A stretch of DNA of 64,000 bases. It comes from Streptomyces curacoi (GTDB taxonomy: Bacteria; Actinomycetota; Actinomycetes; Streptomycetales; Streptomycetaceae). The DNA is taken from assembly GCF_001513975.1 (NCBI RefSeq), contig NZ_KQ947997.1:62001-126000 (forward strand), read 5' to 3'. Shown piece by piece: positions 48,999 to 57,211 of this stretch. Under the pieces are notes generated by a model. It was not told the DNA's origin and ran no database searches. It worked only from the letters and a program-made list of their open reading frames with translations. Positions within the stretch are counted from its first letter, which is position 1, and every line of letters begins with the position of its first letter. A program made the position numbers and the translations under genes.

Positions 48999-49025
48999 TT
49001 GTCCACAGTCGCGGACTTGTCCACC
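48999..49025 (+). other. pair of DnaA-box sequences
   Basis: TTGTCCACA (48999-49007) is the preferred Streptomyces DnaA box, and TTGTCCACC (49017-49025) differs by one base. They are on the same strand, 18 bp start to start, in the gap between the DUF2469 gene and yraN. Confidence 0.6.
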
Positions 49026-49081
49026 AAGATCCAATAGCTCGCTGAGCTGCCCTCATCGTTGGCGCCGGAGGTGGTGCCGAG

Positions 49082-49465
49082 ATGAGCACGAGCACAAGCA
49101 GGGGAAACGCCCGCAGCGCACTGGGCAGGTACGGCGAGACACTCGCCGCGCGGCGGCTGGTCGAGGCCGGTATGACGGTCCTTGAGCGCAACTGGCGCTG
49201 CGGCAGGTCGGGTGAGATCGACATTGTGGCGCGGGACGGGGCCGTCCTGGTCGTCTGCGAGGTCAAGACCCGCAGGAGGGGTGCCTTCGAGCACCCGATG
49301 GCAGCCGTGACCCCGGACAAGGCGGCCCGCCTGCGGGGCCTGGCGGAGAGCTGGCTCCACGCCCACGGAGGAGCACCGCCGGGAGGCGTCCGCATCGACC
49401 TGGTCGGCGTCCTCCTGCCGGAACGCGGCGCGCCCGTCGTCGAGCACGCGCGGGGGGTGGCCTGA
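49082..49465 (+). CDS. YraN-family (UPF0102) endonuclease-fold protein
   Basis: A 127-residue restriction-endonuclease-like fold protein. G-R-Y-G-E-T-L-A, E-R-N-W-R-C-G-R-S-G-E-I-D-I-V and the nuclease-like E-V-K-T-R motif are intact. The biological role is not firmly known, though related proteins are linked to DNA processing. Its TGA is immediately followed by the ATG of the comM-like gene. Confidence 0.92.
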   Translation: MSTSTSRGNARSALGRYGETLAARRLVEAGMTVLERNWRCGRSGEIDIVARDGAVLVVCEVKTRRRGAFEHPMAAVTPDKAARLRGLAESWLHAHGGAPPGGVRIDLVGVLLPERGAPVVEHARGVA

Positions 49466-51091
49466 ATGGGATTCGCTCGTACGTGCGCGGTGGCGCTGGT
49501 CGGCGTGGAGGGCGTCGTGGTCGAGGTCCAGGCGGACCTTGAACCGGGGGTGGCGGCGTTCACGTTGGTGGGGTTGCCGGACAAGAGTCTGACGGAGAGC
49601 CGCGACCGGGTGCGGGCGGCCGTTGTGAACTCAGGCGCTCAGTGGCCGCAGAAGAAGCTCACGGTCGGGCTCAGCCCGGCATCGGTGCCCAAGGCGGGCA
49701 GCGGCTTCGACCTGGCGGTCGCGTGTGCCGTCCTCGGTGCCGCCGAGCGGATCGATCCGCGGGTTCTCGCCGACATCGTGATGATCGGCGAGCTGGGTCT
49801 GGACGGACGGGTGCGTCCCGTCCGGGGCATTCTTCCCGCCGTGCTGGCCGCAGCCGACGCCGGCTATGAACAGGTGGTCGTCCCCGAGTGCGCCGCTGCC
49901 GAGGCCTCGCTGGTGCCCGGTGTGTCCGTCCTGGGCGTGCGCAGCCTGCGCCAGCTGATCGCCGTCCTCGCGGACGAACCCGTACCCGAGGAGGAACCCG
50001 ACGAGCAGGGCCGACCGGATCCCCTGCTCGCAGGCCTGCGCATGCCGGGCACCGGCGCGGCCACGGGCATGCACAGCTTGGGCGCCGTCCAGCCCGACCA
50101 CGGGCACGACCTCGCCGATGTGGTCGGCCAGATCTCGGCGCGCACGGCCGTGGAGGTCGCCGCGGCCGGCGGGCATCACCTCTTCCTGGAGGGACCGCCC
50201 GGCGCCGGCAAGACGATGCTCGCGGAGCGGCTGCCGGCCATCCTGCCCCGGCTCAGCAGGGGGGAGTCGCTGGAGGTCACGGCGGTGCACTCGGTGGCGG
50301 GGTTGCTGCCTCCGGGCAAGCCCCTGATCGACGTGGCCCCCTACTGCGCCCCGCATCACTCGGCGACGATGCAGGCACTCGTCGGCGGGGGCCCCGGCAT
50401 CGCGCGACCCGGCGCGGTGTCACTCTCCCACCGCGGTGTCCTCTTCCTGGACGAGACGCCGGAGTTCAGGGGCCAGGCCCTGGACGCCTTGCGGCAGCCT
50501 CTGGAAGCCGGGCATGTGGTGATCGCGCGCAGCGCGGGCGTCGTGCGCTTCCCGGCGAAGTTCCTGATGGTGCTGGCGGCCAACCCCTGCCCCTGCGGCC
50601 GCTTCTCCCGGACGGACGACGGGTGCGAGTGCCCACCCTCGGCGATCCGCCGCTATCAGGCCCGGCTGTCCGGGCCGCTGCTCGACCGGGTCGACCTCCG
50701 GGTCGAGGTGGACCGTGTGACACGCTCCCAGCTGACCGAGCGCGGGGCGCGGGGCGAGTCCACCGCCACGGTCGCCGACCGGGTGCGCGAGGCCAGGGAG
50801 CGGGCGTCGGCCCGGCTCGCCGGAACGCCGTGGCGCACCAACAGCGAGGTCCCCGGACGTGAGCTGCGCAGCCGTTGGTACGCCGCGATCGGCGCCATGG
50901 ACGAGGCGGAACGCAACCTGGAACGCGGCGTACTGACCGCCCGCGGACTCGACCGTGTGCTGCGCGTCGCCTGGACCGTCGCCGACCTCGTCGGTCACGA
51001 CCGGCCCGACGCGACGGATGTCGCCCTGGCCCTGCAACTGCGCACCGGTGTGCCCCGGGGCGTGCCCATGGCCATCGGGGCACTGACATGA
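49466..51091 (+). CDS. YifB/ComM-family Mg-chelatase-like AAA+ ATPase
   Basis: A 541-residue protein. The N-terminal Lon-substrate-binding-like domain (A-L-V-G-V-E-G-V-V-V-E-V) is followed by an AAA+ module with GPPGAGKT at 243-250, Walker B V-L-F-L-D-E-T-P-E-F and a cysteine pair in N-P-C-P-C-G, and a C-terminal helical domain. ComM is a hexameric helicase promoting branch migration in natural transformation. It sits next to yraN and dprA, a conserved set even in bacteria not known to be competent. Confidence 0.93.
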   Translation: MGFARTCAVALVGVEGVVVEVQADLEPGVAAFTLVGLPDKSLTESRDRVRAAVVNSGAQWPQKKLTVGLSPASVPKAGSGFDLAVACAVLGAAERIDPRVLADIVMIGELGLDGRVRPVRGILPAVLAAADAGYEQVVVPECAAAEASLVPGVSVLGVRSLRQLIAVLADEPVPEEEPDEQGRPDPLLAGLRMPGTGAATGMHSLGAVQPDHGHDLADVVGQISARTAVEVAAAGGHHLFLEGPPGAGKTMLAERLPAILPRLSRGESLEVTAVHSVAGLLPPGKPLIDVAPYCAPHHSATMQALVGGGPGIARPGAVSLSHRGVLFLDETPEFRGQALDALRQPLEAGHVVIARSAGVVRFPAKFLMVLAANPCPCGRFSRTDDGCECPPSAIRRYQARLSGPLLDRVDLRVEVDRVTRSQLTERGARGESTATVADRVREARERASARLAGTPWRTNSEVPGRELRSRWYAAIGAMDEAERNLERGVLTARGLDRVLRVAWTVADLVGHDRPDATDVALALQLRTGVPRGVPMAIGALT

Positions 51092-52248
51092 ACGCGAGTG
51101 AGGTGCCGGACGACGAGCGGCTCGGCCGGGTCTTTCTCAGCCGGGTCATCGAGCCCGGTGACGAGGTCGCCGGACGGTGGGTGCGGGAGTACGGGGTGGG
51201 GGAAGTGGTCCGTCGGTTGCGGGAGGGCGTGGAGCCCTTGCCCGGGGTGAGTCACAAGCGGTGGGACGGGCTGCGGGCTCGCGGAATGCGGGCCGAGCCC
51301 GGGCGGGATCTCGCCGTGGCCCGGGACGCGGGGGTGCGGTTTCTGTGTCCGGGGGACGTCGAGTGGCCCGGGCAGCTCGATGATCTCGGGGATGCCCGAC
51401 CGCTGGGTCTGTGGGTGCGGGGGCGGGCCGGTCTGCGGATGTGGGCCTTGCGGTCCGTGGCCGTGGTCGGGGCACGGGCCTGCACCGAGTACGGCGCCCA
51501 TATGGCGGCCACGCTGGCCGCCGGGCTCGCCGAGCGGGGGTGGGTGGTCGTGTCCGGCGGCGCCTACGGGGTGGACGGGGCCGCTCACCGGGGCGCCCTG
51601 GGGGCCGGCGGGGCCACCGTCGCCGTGCTCGCCTGCGGGGTGGACCGGCCCTATCCGCGCGGGCACACCCAGTTGATCAACAGGATCGCGGAGCAGGGGC
51701 TCGTCATCGGGGAACTGCCGCCGGGCGACCATCCGACACCCAGCAGGTTCATCGTGCGCAACCGGGTCATCGCGGCGCTGACGCGGGGCACGGTCGTGGT
51801 GGAGGCCGCCCATCGCAGCGGCTCACTGGTCACCGCTCGGGCCGCACAGCGGTTGGGCCGGCACACCATGGGCGTCCCCGGCCCGGCCACCAGTGGGCTC
51901 TCCGCGGGCGTGCACGAACTGCTGCGCGGGGATGCCGTGCTGGTCACCGATGCGGCGGAGGTCGTCGAACTCGTGGGCGACATGGGAGAGCTGGCACCCG
52001 AGCGGCGCGGGCCCGTGCTGCCGCGTGATCTGCTGGAGCCCGGGGCACGCAGAGTGCTGGCCGCGCTGCCCGGTCGTCGCGCGGCCGGGGCGGACGAGGT
52101 CGCACGCGGTGCGCAGACCACTCAGGACGACGCGATCGCGAGACTGTACGAACTCCGCTCACTTGGTTACGTCGAACGACACGGCGATGGATGGAAGTTG
52201 ACACGCCAGGCGATGATCTCCGTCCGCGCCGGTCGGAGTGGCGGTTGA
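51088..52248 (+). CDS. dprA: DNA processing protein DprA
   Basis: A 386-residue DprA. The Rossmann-fold core has V-A-V-V-G-A-R-A-C-T, V-V-S-G-G-A-Y-G-V-D-G-A-A-H, A-C-G-V-D-R-P-Y-P, and the E-A-A-H-R-S-G-S-L-V-T-A-R strand. A C-terminal winged helix spans about 310-375. It loads RecA on incoming single-stranded DNA. ATG 51088 overlaps the preceding TGA, giving translational coupling. Confidence 0.93.
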   Translation: MNASEVPDDERLGRVFLSRVIEPGDEVAGRWVREYGVGEVVRRLREGVEPLPGVSHKRWDGLRARGMRAEPGRDLAVARDAGVRFLCPGDVEWPGQLDDLGDARPLGLWVRGRAGLRMWALRSVAVVGARACTEYGAHMAATLAAGLAERGWVVVSGGAYGVDGAAHRGALGAGGATVAVLACGVDRPYPRGHTQLINRIAEQGLVIGELPPGDHPTPSRFIVRNRVIAALTRGTVVVEAAHRSGSLVTARAAQRLGRHTMGVPGPATSGLSAGVHELLRGDAVLVTDAAEVVELVGDMGELAPERRGPVLPRDLLEPGARRVLAALPGRRAAGADEVARGAQTTQDDAIARLYELRSLGYVERHGDGWKLTRQAMISVRAGRSGG

Positions 52249-52296
52249 CCGAGCGTATTCGGCCGTACGGGGGAACACGGACACCCTTGTGAATTC

Positions 52297-52332
52297 CCCC
52301 AGTTGGGGTGTTCGGGTGATCACGTAGAGCGA
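52297..52332 (+). promoter_or_regulatory. whiG upstream palindromes
   Basis: CCCCA-GT-TGGGG (52297-52308) is a small hairpin after dprA. GTGATCAC (52316-52323) is a perfect palindrome, and TCAC-n5-GCGA overlapping it has one mismatch to the BldD-type TNAC-n5-GTNA pattern. BldD is known to repress whiG in S. coelicolor, so this is a candidate site within the 293-bp gap. Confidence 0.35.
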
Positions 52333-52541
52333 CCGCTGTGACCCGGCGGGGCGTCCAGCGGAACGTATCTGCGTACGGCTTGCGCTCCGTCCTTCGCGCA
52401 CCGCGACTCTTCAGTCACGCTACGCTCACGTGGATTCCGGCTCAGACCGGCACCTCGACCCCGCAACAGCATCAGAACGACATCAGACCGACAGCTCCCC
52501 CAGGCACCCCCACTTCACGGCAGAACGGCACAAGGCGACGA

Positions 52542-53384
52542 ATGCCCCAGCACACCTCCGGGTCCGACAGGGCGGCGATCCCCCCAGCCGCCCGTGACGG
52601 TGGCAGCGTGCGGCCGCCCGCTCCCTCGACGCTCGACGAGCTGTGGCGGTCGTACAAGGCGACGGGGGACGAGCGGCTGCGCGAGCAGCTGATCCTGCAC
52701 TACTCACCGCTGGTGAAGTACGTGGCGGGCCGGGTGAGCGTCGGGCTGCCGCCCAATGTGGAGCAGGCGGACTTCGTGTCCTCGGGCGTGTTCGGGCTGA
52801 TCGACGCGATCGAGAAGTTCGACATCGATCGGGAGATCAAGTTCGAGACGTACGCGATCACGCGGATCCGGGGCGCGATGATCGACGAGCTCAGGGCGCT
52901 GGACTGGATTCCACGGTCGGTGCGGCAGAAGGCGCGGAACGTGGAGCGGGCGTACGCGACGCTGGAGGCGCGGCTGCGGCGCACCCCGACGGAGGCGGAG
53001 GTGGCCGTCGAGATGGGGATCGCGGTGGATGAACTCCATGCGGTCTTCAGCCAGTTGTCGCTGGCGAACGTGGTGGCGCTGGAGGAGTTGCTGCACGTCG
53101 GCGGCGAAGGCGGCGACGGGCTGAGCGTCATGGACACGCTGGAGGACACCGCCGCGGACAATCCCGTGGAGGTGGCCGAGGACCGGGAGCTGCGGCGGTT
53201 TCTGGCACGGGCGATCAACACGTTGCCCGAGCGGGAGAAGACCGTGGTGACGCTGTACTACTACGAAGGGCTCACGCTGGCGGAGATCGGCAATGTGCTG
53301 GGGGTGACCGAGAGCCGGGTCAGCCAGATCCACACCAAGTCCGTGCTGCAGCTGCGGGCGAAGCTGGCCGGCTTCGGTCGTTGA
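52542..53384 (+). CDS. whiG: RNA polymerase sigma factor WhiG
   Basis: A 280-residue FliA-type sigma factor that starts sporulation of aerial hyphae. Region 2 has L-I-L-H-Y-S-P-L-V-K-Y-V-A-G-R and F-G-L-I-D-A-I-E-K-F-D, followed by R-I-R-G-A-M-I-D-E-L-R; region 4 has L-P-E-R-E-K-T-V-V-T-L-Y-Y-Y-E-G-L-T-L-A-E-I-G. Activity is held in check by the anti-sigma RsiG with c-di-GMP. ATG 52542 gives the standard MPQHTSGSDRA N-terminus, preceded by AAGGCGACGA; the 68-residue upstream extension is not conserved. Confidence 0.97.
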   Translation: MPQHTSGSDRAAIPPAARDGGSVRPPAPSTLDELWRSYKATGDERLREQLILHYSPLVKYVAGRVSVGLPPNVEQADFVSSGVFGLIDAIEKFDIDREIKFETYAITRIRGAMIDELRALDWIPRSVRQKARNVERAYATLEARLRRTPTEAEVAVEMGIAVDELHAVFSQLSLANVVALEELLHVGGEGGDGLSVMDTLEDTAADNPVEVAEDRELRRFLARAINTLPEREKTVVTLYYYEGLTLAEIGNVLGVTESRVSQIHTKSVLQLRAKLAGFGR

Positions 53385-53441
53385 CCTGGCCGGACGGGTG
53401 TGGGGTCCGCGGAGAGACTCCCGCCCGCGGTGGCGCGTCCG

Positions 53442-53447
53442 TAAAGT
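53442..53447 (+). promoter_or_regulatory. leaderless-type -10 (TAAAGT) for TetR gene
   Basis: TAAAGT lies 7 nt before the GTG at 53455 with no Shine-Dalgarno between. Confidence 0.45.
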
Positions 53448-53454
53448 GGTTGGC

Positions 53455-54036
53455 GTGCCAAGGATTCGAGCGGCCTCCGTGGCCGAGCACCGGTCGATGC
53501 AGCGAGCCGCCCTGCTGGACGCGGCTCGTTCCCTGTTGTCCGAGGGCGGTACGGAGGCGCTGACCTTCCCGGCTCTCGCCGAGCGGACGGGGCTCGCGCG
53601 CTCGTCCGTGTACGAGTACTTCCGGTCGCGGGCCGCCGTGGTCGAGGAGCTGTGCGAGGTCGACTTTCCCGTGTGGGCCGCGGAGGTTTCGGCGGCGATG
53701 GAGCGGCAGGACACGCCCGAGGGCAAGGTCGAGGCGTATGTGCGCCGGCAGCTCGCGCTGGTCGGAGACCGGCGGCACCGGGCCGTGGTGGCGATCTCCG
53801 CGAGTGAGCTGGATGCGGGGGCCCGGGAGAAGATCCGGGCTGCCCATGGCGGGCTGGTCGCGATGATCGTCGAGGCGCTGGGGGAGATGGGGCACGCGGA
53901 GCCCCGGCTCGCGGCGATGCTGTTGCAGGGCGTCGTGGACGCGGCTGTGCGGCGGATCGAGCTGGGGGCGGCGGAGGAGCCTGCGGCGATTACGGAGGCG
54001 GCTGTGGCTATGGCTTTGCGGGGGGTTCGGGGCTGA
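53455..54036 (+). CDS. TetR-family transcriptional regulator
   Basis: A 193-residue TetR regulator. The helix-turn-helix is F-P-A-L-A-E-R-T-G-L-A-R-S-S-V-Y-E-Y-F (about 38-56); the C-terminal ligand-binding helices are not similar to a known subgroup. GTG 53455 is preferred because it opens the conserved N-terminal helix after a leaderless-type -10. It lies between whiG and the M23 gene, and the target is unknown. The following 166 bp to the M23 gene hold only short CTGCTG-like repeats. Confidence 0.88.
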   Translation: MPRIRAASVAEHRSMQRAALLDAARSLLSEGGTEALTFPALAERTGLARSSVYEYFRSRAAVVEELCEVDFPVWAAEVSAAMERQDTPEGKVEAYVRRQLALVGDRRHRAVVAISASELDAGAREKIRAAHGGLVAMIVEALGEMGHAEPRLAAMLLQGVVDAAVRRIELGAAEEPAAITEAAVAMALRGVRG

Positions 54037-54202
54037 CGTCGGCTGCTGCCTGCTGTCTGCTGCCGGGTGCCGGGTGCGGTTGGGCTGAGGCGACGGTGCT
54101 GATCGGGGGAGGGCGTCGAGGCTTCGAGGCTGAGGCCGGGGTGTCGCGCGGCCGGCGCGGCGGGATGCCTCCGCCAAGCTGCTCTTCGAGCAGGGGGTGC
54201 GG

Positions 54203-54814
54203 CTACGACGGCAGCGGCACACCCAGGACCGGCAGCAGTCGCGACGGGCCCCTGTGCAGCAGCCATGGCGGAAGCAGCGACAGGGGGTCCATGTAGGTCT
54301 CGCCTCTGCGTAGGCCCCAGTGCACACACGCGGCCGTGCAGTGCGCGCCCGTCGACTCCACCGTCCCCACCACCTCGCCCGCCGCCACCTCGTCCCCCTT
54401 CCGCACCGACGCCCGCACCGGCTCGTACGTCGTCCGCAGCGGCGGATCCCCCGTCCCCGTCAGCTCCACCGACACGACCCCCTTCCCGGCCACCCGGCCC
54501 GCGAACGACACCCGGCCCGCCGCTACCGCCCGTACCGGTGTCCCGGGCGGTGCCGCGAGGTCCACGCCGCGGTGGCCCCGGGCGTACGGTGTCGCCGGGG
54601 GCTCCCAGCCGCGGAGGATCGGGGGCCGTACCCCCACGGGCCAGGCGCGGCCGATCGCCGGCACTGCGGGGTCCGGGGCCGGCGCGCTGGGCGCGCTCAT
54701 GGCGGTCGGGGTCAGCCGTGGTGCCGGTGCCAGCAGGACGGCCGCCGTCAGAAGCAGCAGCAACACCAGCCGCCCGCACGTCCTCGCCGCCTTCCCACAT
54801 CGCTTCGTTCGCAT
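54203..54814 (-). CDS. secreted M23-like peptidase with altered active site
   Basis: A 203-residue exported protein: a twin-basic N-terminus, a hydrophobic signal (about 14-31) and an A-P-A-P linker, then an M23 domain. The metal motif H-x3-D is intact in R-G-H-R-G-V-D-L-A-A-P. The later HxH motif is C-V-H-W-G-L-R, so the second (ligand) His is kept but the first (catalytic) His is Cys. It may be a peptidoglycan-binding or weakly active form. I chose the second ATG (54814) as it gives a conventional signal peptide; the frame opens at 54832. Confidence 0.85.
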   Translation of the reverse strand: MRTKRCGKAARTCGRLVLLLLLTAAVLLAPAPRLTPTAMSAPSAPAPDPAVPAIGRAWPVGVRPPILRGWEPPATPYARGHRGVDLAAPPGTPVRAVAAGRVSFAGRVAGKGVVSVELTGTGDPPLRTTYEPVRASVRKGDEVAAGEVVGTVESTGAHCTAACVHWGLRRGETYMDPLSLLPPWLLHRGPSRLLPVLGVPLPS

Positions 54815-54855
54815 GCGAGAACCGTCCCGCACCCCGCCCGATCATGGCCGGGATC

Positions 54856-54882
54856 TGTGGACAACTCTTCCGTTGTGGACAT
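54856..54882 (-). other. second pair of DnaA-box sequences, upstream of rpsB
   Basis: On the reverse strand TTGTCCACA occupies 54864-54856 and ATGTCCACA 54882-54874. The boxes are 18 bp apart, the same spacing as the 48999-49025 pair. They lie between the M23 gene and rpsB, in the rpsB upstream region. A TACACT hexamer follows at about 54913. Confidence 0.6.
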
Positions 54883-55085
54883 GGGCGTCACCCGCTGCCC
54901 CGCGGGTCCCGTACACTTCTTCTGGCGATCCGGGTCACCGGGTCGACTTCGCACGCCCCGACACGGCCACCGGAAACGGTCCGTGTCAGCGCCCCTCGGT
55001 CCTTTGCGGCACGGCGCATGTGGGCGTCAGGCGCGGGAGCCGTCCGGCACTCGCGGCACAACCGAGAACCAAGGAGAACACGGCC

Positions 55086-55994
55086 ATGGCCGTCGTCACG
55101 ATGCGGGAGCTGCTGGAGAGCGGCGTCCACTTCGGTCACCAGACCCGTCGTTGGAACCCGAAGATGAAGCGCTTCATCTTCACCGAGCGCAACGGCATCT
55201 ACATCATCGACCTGCTCCAGTCGCTGTCGTACATCGACCGCGCCTACGAGTTCGTCAAGGAGACCGTCGCCCACGGCGGCACGGTCATGTTCGTCGGCAC
55301 GAAGAAGCAGGCGCAGGAGGCCATCGCCGAGCAGGCCACCCGCGTCGGCATGCCCTACGTCAACCAGCGCTGGCTGGGCGGCATGCTCACCAACTTCTCG
55401 ACCGTCTACAAGCGTCTGCAGCGCCTGAAGGAGCTTGAGCAGATCGACTTCGAGGACGTCGCGTCCTCCGGTCTGACCAAGAAGGAGCTGCTGGTCCTCT
55501 CCCGCGAGAAGGCCAAGCTGGAGAAGACCCTCGGCGGTATCCGCGAGATGCAGAAGGTGCCCAGCGCCGTCTGGATCGTGGACACCAAGAAGGAGCACAT
55601 CGCCGTTGGTGAGGCCCGGAAGCTGAACATTCCGGTCGTCGCGATCCTCGACACCAACTGCGACCCCGACGAGGTCGACTACAAGATCCCGGGCAACGAC
55701 GACGCGATCCGCTCCGTCACCCTGCTCACCCGTGTGATCGCCGACGCCGTCGCCGAGGGCCTCATCGCCCGTTCCGGCGTGGCGACGGAAGGCAAGGGCG
55801 AGAAGGCCGCGGGCGAGCCGCTCGCCGAGTGGGAGCGCGACCTGCTCGAGGGCGAGAAGAAGGCCGAGGAGGCCCCGGCCGCCGCCGAGGCGCCCGCCGC
55901 TGAGGCTCCGGCTGCCGAGGCCCCGGCCGCTGAGGCTCCGGCTGCCGAGGCTCCGGCCGCTGAGGCCCCGGCCGCCGAGGGCGAGCAGGCCTGA
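55086..55994 (+). CDS. rpsB: 30S ribosomal protein uS2
   Basis: A 302-residue uS2 starting MAVVTMRELLESGVHFGH, with W-N-P-K-M-K-R-F-I-F and R-W-L-G-G-M-L-T-N motifs. A C-terminal extension of repeated E-A-P-A-A units, coded by 15-bp repeats, follows the conserved domain and ends G-E-Q-A. AAGGAG precedes the ATG. It is co-transcribed with tsf, with an attenuator-like hairpin between. Confidence 0.97.
   Translation: MAVVTMRELLESGVHFGHQTRRWNPKMKRFIFTERNGIYIIDLLQSLSYIDRAYEFVKETVAHGGTVMFVGTKKQAQEAIAEQATRVGMPYVNQRWLGGMLTNFSTVYKRLQRLKELEQIDFEDVASSGLTKKELLVLSREKAKLEKTLGGIREMQKVPSAVWIVDTKKEHIAVGEARKLNIPVVAILDTNCDPDEVDYKIPGNDDAIRSVTLLTRVIADAVAEGLIARSGVATEGKGEKAAGEPLAEWERDLLEGEKKAEEAPAAAEAPAAEAPAAEAPAAEAPAAEAPAAEAPAAEGEQA
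55869..55980 (+). repeat. 15-bp tandem repeat coding the E-A-P-A-A tail of uS2
   Basis: About seven units of GAGGCTCCGGCTGCC or GAGGCCCCGGCCGCT type follow each other in frame immediately before the stop. The copy number is likely to vary between strains. Confidence 0.8.
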
Positions 55995-56097
55995 CACCGT
56001 CAGCGTCAGGGTTGACGGCGGGGGCGGTACTGCCACCAACAGCGCCTCCGGCGCGGTGAAGTCCGCTCCCGCCGTTCACCCGTAGGTCGACGGAAGG

Positions 56098-56131
56098 TCT
56101 ACGGCTCCCGCTACCCCTTGGGAGCCGTAGA
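56098..56131 (+). terminator. rpsB-tsf intergenic attenuator hairpin
   Basis: TCTACGGCTCCC (56098-56109) and GGGAGCCGTAGA (56120-56131) are a perfect 12-bp stem with a 10-nt loop, 48 bp before tsf. GGTGAA/TTCACC (about 56056-56080) offers a second stem upstream. It can reduce tsf expression relative to rpsB. Confidence 0.75.
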
Positions 56132-56179
56132 CCCCGTAGATCTTCGATCTTCCAGACTTCGAGAAAGATTCACAGACTC

Positions 56180-57016
56180 ATGGCGAACTACACCGCCGCT
56201 GACGTCAAGAAGCTCCGCGAGCTCACCGGCGCCGGCATGATGGACTGCAAGAAGGCGCTGGACGAGGCCGAGGGCAGCGTCGAGAAGGCTGTCGAGGCGC
56301 TGCGCATCAAGGGCCAGAAGGGCGTCGCCAAGCGTGAGGGCCGCTCCGCCGAGAACGGCGCCGTGGTCTCGATCATCGCCGACGACAACTCCTCCGGTGT
56401 CCTCGTCGAGCTGAAGTGCGAGACGGACTTCGTCGCCAAGGGTGACAAGTTCCAGGCCGCCGCCACCGCGATCGCCGAGCACGTCGCCAAGACCTCCCCG
56501 GCCGACCTCGAGGCCCTGCTCGCCTCCGAGATCGAGCCCGGCAAGACCGTCCAGGCGTTCGTGGACGAGGCCAACGCCAACCTCGGCGAGAAGATCGTCC
56601 TGGACCGCTTCGCGCAGTTCTCGGACGGCTTCGTGCTCGCGTACATGCACCGCACGATGCCCGACCTGCCCCCGCAGATCGGTGTCCTGGTCGAGTTCGA
56701 CAAGCCGAACGCCGAGGTCGCCAAGGGCGTCGCCCAGCACATCGCCGCCTTCGCGCCGAAGTACCTCTCCAAGGAGGACGTGCCGGCCGACGTCGTCGAG
56801 TCCGAGCGCCGCATCGCCGAGGAGACCACCCGCGCCGAGGGCAAGCCCGAGGCCGCGATCGCGAAGATCGTCGAGGGTCGTCTGAACGGCTTCTTCAAGG
56901 ACGCCACGCTGCTCGGTCAGCCGTACGCGCTCGACAACAAGAAGTCGGTCCAGAAGGTTCTGGACGAGGCCGGTGTCACCCTGAAGCGCTTCACGCGCAT
57001 CAAGGTCGGCATCTGA
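56180..57016 (+). CDS. tsf: translation elongation factor Ts
   Basis: A 278-residue EF-Ts that recycles EF-Tu-GDP. The UBA-like N-terminal domain has V-K-K-L-R-E-L-T-G-A-G-M-M-D-C-K-K-A-L, and the core has C-E-T-D-F-V-A-K and Q-I-G-V-L-V-E. Second gene of the rpsB-tsf operon. Confidence 0.97.
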   Translation: MANYTAADVKKLRELTGAGMMDCKKALDEAEGSVEKAVEALRIKGQKGVAKREGRSAENGAVVSIIADDNSSGVLVELKCETDFVAKGDKFQAAATAIAEHVAKTSPADLEALLASEIEPGKTVQAFVDEANANLGEKIVLDRFAQFSDGFVLAYMHRTMPDLPPQIGVLVEFDKPNAEVAKGVAQHIAAFAPKYLSKEDVPADVVESERRIAEETTRAEGKPEAAIAKIVEGRLNGFFKDATLLGQPYALDNKKSVQKVLDEAGVTLKRFTRIKVGI

Positions 57017-57211
57017 GTCCGTACCGCGATCGACGCCCGACCCCGATAGGGTCGAGGCAGGTCGTCCGCGGACGCCGTCACCACGCACGCGCGCGTGACG
57101 GACGACAGCAGATCTGACGAGGAGGCCATTGCCGCGCATGGGATGCGAAACACGCCCGAGCCGGCAGTGGCCTTCTTCGTATGTGCACCACGTAACAAAG
57201 GCGGGATCTCG
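57017..57211 (+). promoter_or_regulatory. structured leader upstream of pyrH
   Basis: CCGTCAC (57075-57081) pairs with GTGACGG (57095-57101), and competing GTCGTCC (57061-57067) / GGACGAC (57100-57106) arms share bases with it. The two stems are mutually exclusive, as in attenuators. The start codon at 57212 follows AAAGGCGGG. Confidence 0.4.

Noticed and set aside
48999..54882. Replication origin suggested by DnaA boxes
   Set aside because: Only two pairs occur, 6 kb apart, without dnaA, dnaN or a dense box cluster, so this is not oriC.
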